Origin: an uncultured Ignavibacteria bacterium
GTDB taxonomy: Bacteria > Bacteroidota > Ignavibacteria > Kapaibacteriales > Kapaibacteriaceae
Length of the DNA stretch: 48,977 nt
Direction: 5' to 3'
NCBI GenBank assembly: GCA_903939735.1
Contig: CAJAIA010000028.1
Coordinates: forward strand, 1 to 48,977
Shown: positions 26,052-34,122 of the stretch, one piece after another
How the letters are laid out: every line of letters starts with the position of its first letter
Numbering within the stretch: the stretch's first letter is position 1
Position numbers and translations under genes: made by a program
The notes under the pieces: generated by a model
The model's database searches: none
The model's input: only the letters and a program-made list of their open reading frames with translations
What the model was told of the DNA's origin: nothing

Positions 26052-26182
26052 ACAAAAAACCCCACCAAGATTGGTGGGGCTCGTATCCATGCCGAGGAGG
26101 GGTTTTACGGCATGGAACATTTGCTGTGGCCTTTAACGCGATGCCCCTCTCTGGGTTGAGGGACGGTGCATGACTACCGAGC
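26052..26182 (-). ncRNA. Candidate structured small RNA, or structured 3' end of the scpB transcript
   Basis: The 255 bases between scpB and alkB contain no gene I can support, but on the minus strand they fold strikingly. A short closing stem (CTCG-TA, 26175-26181, with TACGAG, 26080-26085) would enclose two hairpins: 26142-26170 (TCCCTC/GAGGGG, loop AACCCAGA) and 26087-26115 (8-bp CCATGCCG/CGGCATGG, loop TAAAACCCCTCCT). A classical intrinsic terminator follows. The second loop holds CCCCTCCT, complementary to Shine-Dalgarno sequences, as in C-rich-loop regulatory RNAs. I found no matching -7 box, so it could be a processed 3' untranslated region. It lacks the signatures of SRP RNA, tmRNA and RNase P RNA. 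The stretch 26183-26296 shows nothing further. Confidence 0.4.
26053..26079 (-). terminator. Intrinsic terminator downstream of scpB / candidate small RNA
   Basis: On the minus strand CCCCACCAA pairs perfectly with TTGGTGGGG (26060-26068 with 26071-26079), followed immediately by six T residues. This textbook terminator lies 12 bases before the alkB ATG and about 215 bases after the scpB stop. Confidence 0.88.
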
Positions 26183-26296
26183 TGCATCACAGGTATCACA
26201 ACACCATGATCAACAGAGAACGCAGGAAACCGTTACAGTGTTTCTGGTTTCCCGTCGATCCGCGGCGATGCGTAAACAAGAGTAAGCTGTTGATTT

Positions 26297-27271
26297 TTAT
26301 TGTGTTGGCTCGTTATCCACAGCGCCTGCACCATCATCGTCACGCGTCGATTCGTCGTCCCAGGTGCCCGGTTCTGGGTCTTCTACGAGTCCGTGCTCTG
26401 CCTCATTCTCCATCGAGTGATGCCAGTATGCACCCGAGGTTGCCTCTGTTGTATCCGATGTTGACGCGTCGTCGATCGGCGCATCACCGTCGAGCAGCAA
26501 GGCAAGTTGCTTTCGTAGGGTACGGTGATCTGTCTTGATCGATATCGAGTCGTCAAGATCTATCATCGTTGTTGTCGTCTTAATGAGGTCGTCAATCTCT
26601 CGCAGCTTCGGCAAATCGGAGATATCGTTCAGACCAAAGACGCGGAGGAATTCCTCGGTCGTTCCATAGAGCAATGGCTTTCCGAGCGTTTCTGCGCGAC
26701 CAATCATCGCAACGAGTTGCTTCTCGACAAGTGAGTTCACAACCTCGCCGCTATTGACTCCACGAATCGCATCAATTTCTGCCTTCGTGATAGGCTGACG
26801 GTACGCAATGATTGCAACCGTTTCAAGAGCTGCTTGCGTTAGGCGGCGGCGATTCTTCGCCTTAAGCAACCGCTGCACCAACTGTCCATGCGCCGGAGTC
26901 GTTGCGAACTGGAATCCACCTGCGATCTTAACAATGCGATACGGACGCTCCACCCGCTCGAGCTCATCATTGATTTCTTCAACGAGCTCGTCAAAGAACT
27001 CCTTCGGTACATCGAATGTTGGAACAACCGTCTCCGGCGCGGGCTGTGGCTGCTCGCCTTCAAGCGGCAATTGCTGCTGCCCGGGAGCCTGTTGTGAGGG
27101 ATCCTCAAGCACCAACAACCGATGAAGCATGCGATTCGTCAGCGGCTCTTCGCTTGCGAAAATCAGCGCCTCAAGTGCATGGAGTTGCTCGCCACGATCG
27201 AGCGTAAAAAAGTACGGCAGCTCTCGCTGTTCGACTGCACGTTCGAGCTGTTCGTGTTCAAGTTCTGTCAT
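26297..27271 (-). CDS. scpB: Segregation and condensation protein B
   Basis: ScpB is the winged-helix partner of ScpA in the SMC condensin complex that compacts and segregates chromosomes. The 324-residue product has an N-terminal winged-helix domain (LHALEALIFASEEPLTNRML, residues ~30-50), interrupted by an extra Pro/Gln-rich insertion at ~57-85, and continues with YRIVKIAGGFQFATT. The second winged helix contains the family signature LTQAALETVAIIAYRQPITKAEIDAIRGV (~143-172) and LLYGTTEEFLRVFGL. The last ~65 residues are acidic and low-complexity, a common variable tail. Its ATG overlaps the scpA TGA by four bases. It is the last gene of the asparaginase-alr-scpA-scpB run, with the terminator far downstream. 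Confidence 0.95.
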   Translation of the reverse strand: MTELEHEQLERAVEQRELPYFFTLDRGEQLHALEALIFASEEPLTNRMLHRLLVLEDPSQQAPGQQQLPLEGEQPQPAPETVVPTFDVPKEFFDELVEEINDELERVERPYRIVKIAGGFQFATTPAHGQLVQRLLKAKNRRRLTQAALETVAIIAYRQPITKAEIDAIRGVNSGEVVNSLVEKQLVAMIGRAETLGKPLLYGTTEEFLRVFGLNDISDLPKLREIDDLIKTTTTMIDLDDSISIKTDHRTLRKQLALLLDGDAPIDDASTSDTTEATSGAYWHHSMENEAEHGLVEDPEPGTWDDESTRDDDGAGAVDNEPTQ

Positions 27272-28050
27272 TGTGCTTCATCCTGCGTTGACTGCTCGTG
27301 CGATGCATCTTGTTCGGACGCTTCTTCGTCGCGACGAGTGGCAATGATAATGTCGTCAAACCGCTCATCTTGTTGTACGATGATGCGGTGGAGCTTTGCA
27401 AGCTCGAGAAGTGCGAGGAATGTCACCACGATATGCATCTTGGTGAGCCCGCCAATAAGTTCAAAGAACCGAACAGATGGCCGCTGACGCAGCATGTGAA
27501 CGATCTCTTCAGACTTCTCTTCAACCGTTATTGGGAAACGCGTAACAACGTGCGGATCTGGTTTATCTGGTGCACGTTCGATGGCGCGCTTGAGTGCCTT
27601 CAAGAGGTCAAATAGCGTCGCGTTGCGGTAGGCACCCGTCTCTGCTGCATGAATCTCTTCAGCCTCGAAGACGTTGCGATACAGAACATACCGTTGATTC
27701 TCTACCGAAAGTGCAAGAGAATCAGACGCCTCGCGGAATCGCTTGTATTCGATAAGTCTTCGCACGAGTTCAGCACGAGGGTCATCGTCGTCAATCTCGC
27801 CGAGAACCGACGATGATGATTCTTCCCGCGGCAACAGCATCTGCGCCTTGATTTGTACGAGCATCGAGGCCATGACAATGAACTCACCGGCGAGTTCTAA
27901 ATCAAGGAGCTCAAGCACCTTCACATACTCGAGGAACTCTTGTGTGATCGACGCAATCGGAATATCATAGATGTCGAGCTCGTCCCTCTTGATGAAGAAC
28001 AGCAGGAGATCTAGGGGTCCCTCAAAGTTTTGGAGGCGTACGCTATACAT
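27268..28050 (-). CDS. scpA: Segregation and condensation protein A
   Basis: ScpA is the kleisin subunit that bridges SMC heads and binds ScpB. The 260-residue protein has the canonical N-terminus (VRLQNFEGPLDLLLFFIKRDELDIYDIPIASIT), the helical ELAGEFIVMASMLVQIKAQMLLP segment near 54-75, and a C-terminal winged-helix part with FFELIGGLTKMHIVVTFLALLELAKL. The end is acidic and Gln/Glu-rich. The ATG at 28050 lies six bases after the alr stop, and the stop overlaps scpB as ATGA, so all are probably made from one message. The SMC gene itself is not in the window. Confidence 0.96.
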   Translation of the reverse strand: MYSVRLQNFEGPLDLLLFFIKRDELDIYDIPIASITQEFLEYVKVLELLDLELAGEFIVMASMLVQIKAQMLLPREESSSSVLGEIDDDDPRAELVRRLIEYKRFREASDSLALSVENQRYVLYRNVFEAEEIHAAETGAYRNATLFDLLKALKRAIERAPDKPDPHVVTRFPITVEEKSEEIVHMLRQRPSVRFFELIGGLTKMHIVVTFLALLELAKLHRIIVQQDERFDDIIIATRRDEEASEQDASHEQSTQDEAQ

Positions 28051-28056
28051 GCGGGA

Positions 28057-29202
28057 TCATAGAGACGAAGATTGCGCGACTGACGCAAGTTCTCCGGTGA
28101 ACAAACGTGGAACGCGAGCCGACACTGCTGTGGTGATCTCGTACGGAATCGTACCTGCCCACGTGGCAAGTTCTTCGAGGTCAATTGCTCCTGTCCTATC
28201 TGCTAGCGCCTGTGTGCCCAACAGCACCACCTCGTCGCCAAGCTCAACGGGATCAGAACCAACATTGACCATGATTTCATCCATACAGATCGTGCCAACA
28301 ACGGGATATCGTTTCCCACGGATAAGGCATGATGCCGACCCTGTGAGAGCACGCATGTACCCATCACCATAGCCGATTGGCACGGTAGCAATCGTTGCTT
28401 CGTCGGCAAGTATGTACCTACGGCCGTAACTCACGGTATCCCCAGGCCACGCTCGACGAAGCGAAACGACGTTCGACGACACACGCATCACCGGACGCAG
28501 CGTAGCAACATGTGCTTCAGCTGACGAATACCCGTACAAGGCCAGTCCGGGACGTACCAATGAAAAGTGTGTTTCCGACGACTGCCACAGCGCGCCAGTA
28601 TTGGCTGCGTGAACTGTCGCAAAGCTACAGCCTGCGGCGGCACATTGTTCGACGACACGTTCAAAAGTGGATAACTGTTCCTTCATGAAGGGGTTGTGCG
28701 GGTCGTCCGCCGTCGCAAAGTGGGTACAGATCCCCGTACAGCGAAGTCCTTCCGTTGATTGAAGCAGTTCCGCGGTCCTAACAGCGTCGTGGGGCCGAAC
28801 CCCGTCGCGGCTCATACCAGTGTCGATATAGAGGTGGACCTCAGCCGTGGTGTTACGTGCCCGTGCTGCCTGGGCGAGTGCATTGGCTTGTGATACGTCC
28901 CCGACGACAGTGATCAGGTTCAGGGCAATAGCCTCGTCAGCCTCATGCGGTTCGACTTGCGTAAGGACAATGATCGGGATCGTAATGCCGGCGTCGCGCA
29001 ATACACGTGCTTCAGAGACAAAGGCCGTGCCGAGCATGTCCACACCCAGATGCTGAAGAACACGCGATACACCCACCATACCGTGTCCGTAGGCATTAGC
29101 CTTCACCATGGCCAACATGCGAACACCTTGCGTACGGGCACGTAGGACGTGATAATTCCACGCGAGTGCATCGAGATCGATTGTAGCTACTGTGCTTCTC
29201 AT
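28057..29202 (-). CDS. alr: Alanine racemase
   Basis: Alr interconverts L- and D-alanine with pyridoxal phosphate and supplies D-Ala for peptidoglycan. The 381-residue product has the cofactor lysine at 34 in MVKANAYGHGM, a DTGMSRDG segment near residues 131-138, and the C-terminal-domain tyrosine in VSYGRRYILADE. VGTICMDEIMVNVG near the C-terminal third is also characteristic. The ATG at 29202 overlaps the TGA of the upstream asparaginase gene (ATGA); a frame extension of ten codons upstream does not fit the family. scpA starts six bases after its stop. This looks like a single-domain Alr, without the MurF fusion seen in many Bacteroidota. Confidence 0.96.
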   Translation of the reverse strand: MRSTVATIDLDALAWNYHVLRARTQGVRMLAMVKANAYGHGMVGVSRVLQHLGVDMLGTAFVSEARVLRDAGITIPIIVLTQVEPHEADEAIALNLITVVGDVSQANALAQAARARNTTAEVHLYIDTGMSRDGVRPHDAVRTAELLQSTEGLRCTGICTHFATADDPHNPFMKEQLSTFERVVEQCAAAGCSFATVHAANTGALWQSSETHFSLVRPGLALYGYSSAEAHVATLRPVMRVSSNVVSLRRAWPGDTVSYGRRYILADEATIATVPIGYGDGYMRALTGSASCLIRGKRYPVVGTICMDEIMVNVGSDPVELGDEVVLLGTQALADRTGAIDLEELATWAGTIPYEITTAVSARVPRLFTGELASVAQSSSL

Positions 29203-30215
29203 TGCGTACCAGTCCCCACCGCATCCATCCATTCAAATGATCGACGAATCTCCGAGACAGTCCGTCCCGCTCCAATGGCACACATCAGTTTAATCCGCGC
29301 TTTCTGTCCATTAAGGTAATCTGCAAAGATCACACCTGCTTCGTGAAGATGCTTACCGGCCCCCTCGTAGGCATAGATATGCTCTATGCGCCCAACCGGG
29401 CAGCGTGATACGAGCACAACGGGGAGTCCACGCTCGACGGCATCACGCATAGCAGCATACACCTGAGGTGTCACATTGCCAGCACCGAATGCTTCGATTA
29501 CAAGGCCCTGCGCTCCTCGTTCTTGCGCGCAGGAAATCAGCGTTCCATCCATTCCTGCATAGGATTTGAGAAGGGGCACGAAGGTCGGAAGCACCCCGAC
29601 CATAAACGTTTCTCGATGCAGCGGTGTCCGATGAATCATCAGGACGCCGTTAGCTATGCGTCCGATCGGACCGAAATCGAAACTCGTGAACGTCGATAGA
29701 TCCTGCGTGTCGGTTTTCGATGCCTCGGATGCAGCTGTCAGCACGCCGCCGAGGCAGATCAACACTCCCAATCCGCGCGCGCCAACATGCGAGGCTACTG
29801 CGACTGCATCCCGGAGATTACGTGGACCGTCCCAGTCGGGTTCGCTGCTGTTACGCATTGCTCCAACAACCACAATTGGCTTGTCGGTCGCGATTGTCGA
29901 ATCCAGAAAGTACGCGGTTTCCTCAAGCGTATCAGTGCCGTGCGTGATCACGACACCGTCGATCGCTTCATCATCCACGTATGATTGCACGATCTGCCGC
30001 ACTTCATGCATGCGCTCAAGGGTCATGTGCGGACCCGGGAATGTGCCGTATTCGTGCACCCGTAGGTCAGCATGGGCCCGAATCTCGGGGATACGTGCGA
30101 GAATCTCGCCACCGGTAAGGCTTGGCACAACGCCACCCCACTCTCGATCGAGCGTAGAGGCTATCGTTCCGCCAGTAAAGACGATGACAATTGTTGGTCG
30201 GGATGAAGTAGTCAC
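29199..30215 (-). CDS. Asparaginase family protein
   Basis: This 338-residue protein is an L-asparaginase I/II-type amidohydrolase, releasing ammonia from asparagine (or glutamine). The first catalytic threonine is in VFTGGTIAS and the second in the GVVITHGTDTLEETAYF segment, with the lysine-containing GAMR/SEPDWDGPRN region after it. Choosing the start is hard: the only in-frame ATG (30278) overlaps the divergent hisC start codon, and its first 21 residues are atypical. I therefore prefer the GTG at 30215, which begins just before the domain and leaves 61 bases for promoters. No Shine-Dalgarno is seen at either. There is no signal peptide with this start. The stop overlaps alr (ATGA), so it heads an operon with cell-wall and segregation genes. 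Confidence 0.87.
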   Translation of the reverse strand: MTTSSRPTIVIVFTGGTIASTLDREWGGVVPSLTGGEILARIPEIRAHADLRVHEYGTFPGPHMTLERMHEVRQIVQSYVDDEAIDGVVITHGTDTLEETAYFLDSTIATDKPIVVVGAMRNSSEPDWDGPRNLRDAVAVASHVGARGLGVLICLGGVLTAASEASKTDTQDLSTFTSFDFGPIGRIANGVLMIHRTPLHRETFMVGVLPTFVPLLKSYAGMDGTLISCAQERGAQGLVIEAFGAGNVTPQVYAAMRDAVERGLPVVLVSRCPVGRIEHIYAYEGAGKHLHEAGVIFADYLNGQKARIKLMCAIGAGRTVSEIRRSFEWMDAVGTGTQ

Positions 30216-30262
30216 GCGAGAATTCAATACTTGAAGACCCGCGAAGATAGAGACCCCGTTCG

Positions 30263-30270
30263 TAGTTTTG
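30263..30270 (+). promoter_or_regulatory. TAnnTTTG-type -7 box directly before hisC
   Basis: TAGTTTTG matches the Bacteroidota -7 consensus TAnnTTTG exactly and is followed by six bases and the ATG at 30277. No ribosome site precedes that ATG. Transcription would begin at or next to the start codon. A -33 TTG at normal spacing is not seen. Confidence 0.42.
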
Positions 30271-30276
30271 TGGCTC

Positions 30277-31404
30277 ATGATTTCACCGAATGCACATCTA
30301 CGTGATATCTCGGCCTACACGCCGGGTGCATCACCTGAGCAAATCAAGGTTCAGTACGGCCTTGATCATGTTGAGAAGTTAGCCTCGAACGAGAATCCTC
30401 TTGGAGCATCTCCTGTGGCGATAGCCGCTGCAGTTTCAGCGCTCTCGACAATGAGCCTCTACCAAGATGGTGGCATGGCACTGCGTACGCGCCTTGCTCA
30501 CTTCCACCATGTTGATCCGTCCTGCATCAGTTTGAATAACGGAAGCGATGCCATCATTCACCAAGTGATGCGCGTGTTCCTTCATCCTGGTCGCACAGCT
30601 CTGAGTAGCGAGGGCAGCTTTGTAAGTTTTCGCATTGCTGTGAAGGGGGCTGATCGAGATTTCCGTCTCGTGCCGATGCTACCAGGATATCGGTTCGATG
30701 TTCGCGCACTCGCTGCTGCCGTTGACGCGACAACGCAGGTCGTGTACATCGCTAATCCGAACAACCCAACAGGCACCTTCATCACGCACGATGAACTCGT
30801 GTGGCTGATGGATCAGCTTTCAGATGATGTCCTCGTTGTTCTCGATGAGGCCTACATCGAGTATGCACAAGTACTCGCAGCCAGCTCCTACCCAGCAGAG
30901 TCGTTCACACGTCCGAATCTGCTACGACTACGAACGTTTTCGAAGGCGTATGGTCTTGCAGCACTTCGCATCGGATACGCGCTCGGCGATCCCGATGTGA
31001 TTCAGTGGCTTCATCGCACGAAGTTGCCGTTCGATCCGAACGGTATTGGATGTGCAGCTGCTATCGCAGCACTCGACGATGCTGACTTCGTCAAGAGTAC
31101 TGTGGATTTGAATGCGTCTACATCTGCGTTGCTTCACAGAACGCTCCATGAACTTGGCTTCACCACGTCCAACAGCGTGGCCAACTTCGTGATGATTGAT
31201 CTTCACGACCGCGCTCGGGCTGAGGCGTTCCACATCGAACTTCTCCATCATGGCTTCATATCACGGCCATTAGTGGGATTTGGACTCCCAACCTGCGTGC
31301 GGATCAGCACCGGAACAACCGCGCAATCAGAACGCCTAACACACGTTCTGCGATCATGTGCCGCAGCGTTTTCCGGACCACTTCCATCGACATCTGAATT
31401 GTAG
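30277..31404 (+). CDS. HisC-family PLP aminotransferase (histidinol-phosphate or aromatic amino acid)
   Basis: This 375-residue fold-type I aminotransferase is of the HisC group. It has the N-terminal LASNENPLGASP, the NPNNPTGT motif at ~160-167, DEAYIEY near 190-196, the cofactor lysine 223 in RTFSKAYGLAALRIGYA and a C-terminal CVRISTGT arginine segment that binds the substrate carboxylate. HisC enzymes transaminate histidinol phosphate, but relatives act on tyrosine or phenylalanine. The next gene, 12 bases on, is 4-hydroxyphenylpyruvate dioxygenase, whose substrate is exactly what tyrosine transamination yields, and no other his gene is present. I therefore favour an aromatic aminotransferase; this is context inference. 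The start at 30277 sits six bases after a TAGTTTTG box. Confidence 0.9.
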   Translation: MISPNAHLRDISAYTPGASPEQIKVQYGLDHVEKLASNENPLGASPVAIAAAVSALSTMSLYQDGGMALRTRLAHFHHVDPSCISLNNGSDAIIHQVMRVFLHPGRTALSSEGSFVSFRIAVKGADRDFRLVPMLPGYRFDVRALAAAVDATTQVVYIANPNNPTGTFITHDELVWLMDQLSDDVLVVLDEAYIEYAQVLAASSYPAESFTRPNLLRLRTFSKAYGLAALRIGYALGDPDVIQWLHRTKLPFDPNGIGCAAAIAALDDADFVKSTVDLNASTSALLHRTLHELGFTTSNSVANFVMIDLHDRARAEAFHIELLHHGFISRPLVGFGLPTCVRISTGTTAQSERLTHVLRSCAAAFSGPLPSTSEL

Positions 31405-31416
31405 GAGCTTGTTTCC

Positions 31417-32523
31417 ATGAGTACAGCAACAACCGACGACTTCCTGCCGCTTAACGGTACGGATTACCTCGAGATTTACTGCGGAAACGCAAAGCAGTCG
31501 TCATACTTCTACCGCACTGCATTCGGCTTCCAACTCGTCGCCTATGCTGGACCCGAGACGGGCGTTCGTGATCGTGCTTCGTATGTCCTGCAACAAGGCA
31601 AGATTCGCCTGATGCTCACAACGCCGCTCCATCCAGACAATGACATGACTGCGCATATCGCCAAGCACGGCGATGGTGTAAAGGTGCTGGCTCTCTGGGT
31701 TGATGATGCGCGTGCTGCATGGGAAGCAACAACATCGCGCGGCGCGAAAAGCGCACAAGAACCGACAACGCTCGTTGATGAGTTTGGCGAAGTTGTCGTG
31801 GCATCGATTCACACCTACGGCGACACAATCCACACCTTCGTCGAGCGAAAGAACTACACTGGCGCCTTCATGCCTGGCTACAAGGCGATGGACGACGGAT
31901 ATCGCACAGAGCCCATTGGACTGCTGTTCGTTGACCACTGTGTGGGCAACGTCGAGCTTGGTAAGATGAACGAGTGGGTGAAGTTCTATGAAGACGTGAT
32001 GGGGTTCAAGTTGCTCATCACTTTCGACGACAGTGATATTTCTACTGAGTATTCGGCGCTGATGTCGAAGGTTGTGTCGAATGGTTCGGGCTACGTCAAG
32101 TTCCCGATCAACGAACCAGCCCAAGGCAAACGAAAGAGTCAGATCGAAGAGTACATCGAGTTCTATCGCGGCGCGGGTGTGCAACACATCGCCGTGGCAA
32201 CGAACGACATTATTCATACGGTCGGTGAACTTCGTCGACGCGGTGTGCAGTTTCTCTATGTGCCAGAAACCTACTACGAGGACATTCCGACACGCGTTGG
32301 TGAAATCAAGGAAGATCTTGAAGAACTCAAGAAATTGAATATTCTGATCGACCGTGACGACGAAGGGTATTTGCTACAGATCTTTACGAAGCCTGTCGAG
32401 GATCGCCCTACCGTCTTTTTTGAGATTATTCAACGCGCAGGGGCAAAGTCTTTCGGAAAAGGAAACTTTAAGGCCCTGTTTGAGTCGATTGAGCGCGAAC
32501 AGGAGCTTCGCGGTAACCTGTAA
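31417..32523 (+). CDS. hppD: 4-Hydroxyphenylpyruvate dioxygenase
   Basis: This iron enzyme converts 4-hydroxyphenylpyruvate to homogentisate with O2, in tyrosine degradation (and in some organisms quinone, tocopherol or pyomelanin formation). The 368-residue protein has two vicinal-oxygen-chelate halves. The ligands are His174 (FVDHCVGNV), His257 (GVQHIAVAT) and Glu336 (FFEIIQR). The C-terminal FGKGNFKALFESIEREQ is the usual substrate-gating helix. AGGAG before the ATG at 31417 supports the start. It is in tandem with the HisC-family aminotransferase and 41 bases before glutamate dehydrogenase. No homogentisate dioxygenase or fumarylacetoacetase is visible here. Confidence 0.97.
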   Translation: MSTATTDDFLPLNGTDYLEIYCGNAKQSSYFYRTAFGFQLVAYAGPETGVRDRASYVLQQGKIRLMLTTPLHPDNDMTAHIAKHGDGVKVLALWVDDARAAWEATTSRGAKSAQEPTTLVDEFGEVVVASIHTYGDTIHTFVERKNYTGAFMPGYKAMDDGYRTEPIGLLFVDHCVGNVELGKMNEWVKFYEDVMGFKLLITFDDSDISTEYSALMSKVVSNGSGYVKFPINEPAQGKRKSQIEEYIEFYRGAGVQHIAVATNDIIHTVGELRRRGVQFLYVPETYYEDIPTRVGEIKEDLEELKKLNILIDRDDEGYLLQIFTKPVEDRPTVFFEIIQRAGAKSFGKGNFKALFESIEREQELRGNL

Positions 32524-32564
32524 TTCACGATTTTCACGTTTTGTTCCACCGTTCTAGCCTCCCT

Positions 32565-34016
32565 ATGGCTTCCAAAGCAAAAACCGGCGCGGCATCGTCT
32601 CCGTTTGCTGGACACAACCCGTTCCTTGAGTCGGTAAATGCCTATTTCGATAAGGCAGCCGCGATCATGGATCATCCAAAGGGCCTGCTCGATCAGATCC
32701 GAGCATGCAATTCGGTGTACTACATGCAGTTCCCTGTCCGCATTAAGGGCGGCATTCAGGTGATTCAGGCATGGCGTGCTGAGCATAGCCACCACAAGCT
32801 TCCAACGAAGGGTGGTATTCGCTATGCAATGACAGTCGATCAAGAAGAAGTACAGGCACTTGCTGCACTGATGACATACAAGTGCGCTGTCGTTGATGTG
32901 CCGTTTGGTGGTGGTAAGGGTGGCATTCGCATCGATCCGAAGCAGTACACAACGGAAGAACTCGAGCGCATTACCCGTCGCTACACTGTTGAGTTGATCA
33001 AGAAGAATTTCATCGGACCAGCAGTTGACGTGCCAGCACCAGACTACGGTACTGGACCTCGCGAAATGTCATGGATCGCCGACACGTACCAGTCAATGGT
33101 CAAGGACGACATTAACGCGCTTGGTTGCGTAACAGGTAAGCCGGTTGGCCAGGGCGGCGTGCGTGGTCGCACAGCAGCGACAGGACGCGGCTTGTTCTTC
33201 TCTGTGCGCGAAGCTGTGAACGATCCAAAGCTGATGAAGAAGCTCAAGATGACCACAGGCTTGTCTGACAAGCGTGTGATCGTTCAAGGTTTCGGCAACG
33301 TGGGATATCACGCTGCGAAGTTCCTCCAAGAGGGTGGTGCCACGATCGTTGGTATCATCGAGTGGGACGGCGCTGTTGTGAACCCGAAGGGCATCGACGT
33401 TGAGTCCCTCAAGGCACACCATGCGAAGAAGGGCTCAATCACGGGATTCGCCGGAGCAAAGACAATCAAGGAAGGCAATAGCGTTCTCGAACACGATTGC
33501 GAAATTCTTGTACCAGCTGCTCTTGAATCACAGATCCACAAGGGCAACGCTCCAAAGATCAAGGCGAAGATCATCGCTGAAGGTGCGAATGGTCCAATCA
33601 CATCCGAAGCAGAGCCAATCCTTCTCAAGAAGGGTATCCTTGTGATGCCGGACATGTTCGTGAATGCTGGTGGTGTGGTGGTATCGTACTTCGAGTGGTT
33701 GAAGAACCTCTCGCACGTGCGCTTTGGCCGCATGGACAAGCGCTTCGACGAAGGATCAAGCCTGCGCATCATCGAAACAGTTGAGCGTCTGACCGGTAAG
33801 AGCCTCACGCTTGCTGAACGTGCTGTGATTGCCCGTGGTGCTGACGAAGAGGATCTTGTGAACTCGGGTCTCGAGGATACAATGATCATGTCGTACCACG
33901 CGATCATGGAGCACTTTAACGGCAATCCACGCGTGAAGGACATGCGCACAGCGGCCTTCGTGAACTCAATCGATAAGATTGCACAGTCCTACGCAACATT
34001 GGGCATCTTCCCGTAA
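32565..34016 (+). CDS. Glu/Leu/Phe/Val-type dehydrogenase, probably glutamate dehydrogenase
   Basis: This 483-residue enzyme interconverts glutamate and 2-oxoglutarate plus ammonia using NAD(P). Substrate-binding and catalytic lysines are at 82 (LPTKGGIRYA), 106 (MTYKCAVVDVPFGGGKGG) and 118, and PAPDYGTGPREM supplies the catalytic aspartate region. The Rossmann part has VIVQGFGNVGYHAA, and the ANGPIT and MFVNAGGVVVSYFEW segments follow. It is related to the group annotated GdhA/RocG. Behind the aminotransferase it could reconvert glutamate to 2-oxoglutarate for tyrosine transamination (inference). I chose the ATG at 32565 after CTCCCT; a TTG eight codons earlier is open but unlikely. A strong terminator follows. 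Confidence 0.93.
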   Translation: MASKAKTGAASSPFAGHNPFLESVNAYFDKAAAIMDHPKGLLDQIRACNSVYYMQFPVRIKGGIQVIQAWRAEHSHHKLPTKGGIRYAMTVDQEEVQALAALMTYKCAVVDVPFGGGKGGIRIDPKQYTTEELERITRRYTVELIKKNFIGPAVDVPAPDYGTGPREMSWIADTYQSMVKDDINALGCVTGKPVGQGGVRGRTAATGRGLFFSVREAVNDPKLMKKLKMTTGLSDKRVIVQGFGNVGYHAAKFLQEGGATIVGIIEWDGAVVNPKGIDVESLKAHHAKKGSITGFAGAKTIKEGNSVLEHDCEILVPAALESQIHKGNAPKIKAKIIAEGANGPITSEAEPILLKKGILVMPDMFVNAGGVVVSYFEWLKNLSHVRFGRMDKRFDEGSSLRIIETVERLTGKSLTLAERAVIARGADEEDLVNSGLEDTMIMSYHAIMEHFNGNPRVKDMRTAAFVNSIDKIAQSYATLGIFP

Positions 34017-34058
34017 GCAGGAAGGACGCGTTCCCGCGTTCATCAGCATGCAATACAC

Positions 34059-34099
34059 AACGGCCTGACATCTTGAAGAGATGTCAGGCCGTTTTCGTT
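34059..34099 (+). terminator. Intrinsic terminator of the hisC-hppD-glutamate dehydrogenase unit
   Basis: A perfect 15-bp stem (34059-34073 with 34079-34093, core GGCCTGACATCT) has a five-base loop TGAAG and is followed on the plus strand by TTCGTTT. It starts 42 bases after the dehydrogenase stop and could also slow transcription arriving from the minus-strand gene that ends at 34123. Confidence 0.85.
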
Positions 34100-34122
34100 T
34101 AGACGATCTATGACGCTATGCC

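Noticed and set aside
26094-26158. AGGAGG followed by an ATG and a 15-codon plus-strand frame, like a leader peptide
   Set aside because: No plus-strand gene follows for it to regulate, the spacing of 11 bases is long, and the purine run is explained as the complement of a hairpin loop.
26042-26296. Possible SRP RNA, tmRNA or 6S RNA in the scpB-alkB gap
   Set aside because: The conserved SRP tetraloop region and the tmRNA tRNA-like ends are absent, and I could not draw the long 6S-type duplex; only a generic small-RNA candidate is supported.
31501-32217. A 238-codon minus-strand frame within the 4-hydroxyphenylpyruvate dioxygenase gene
   Set aside because: It is antisense to a gene with complete catalytic residues and contains no recognisable domain.
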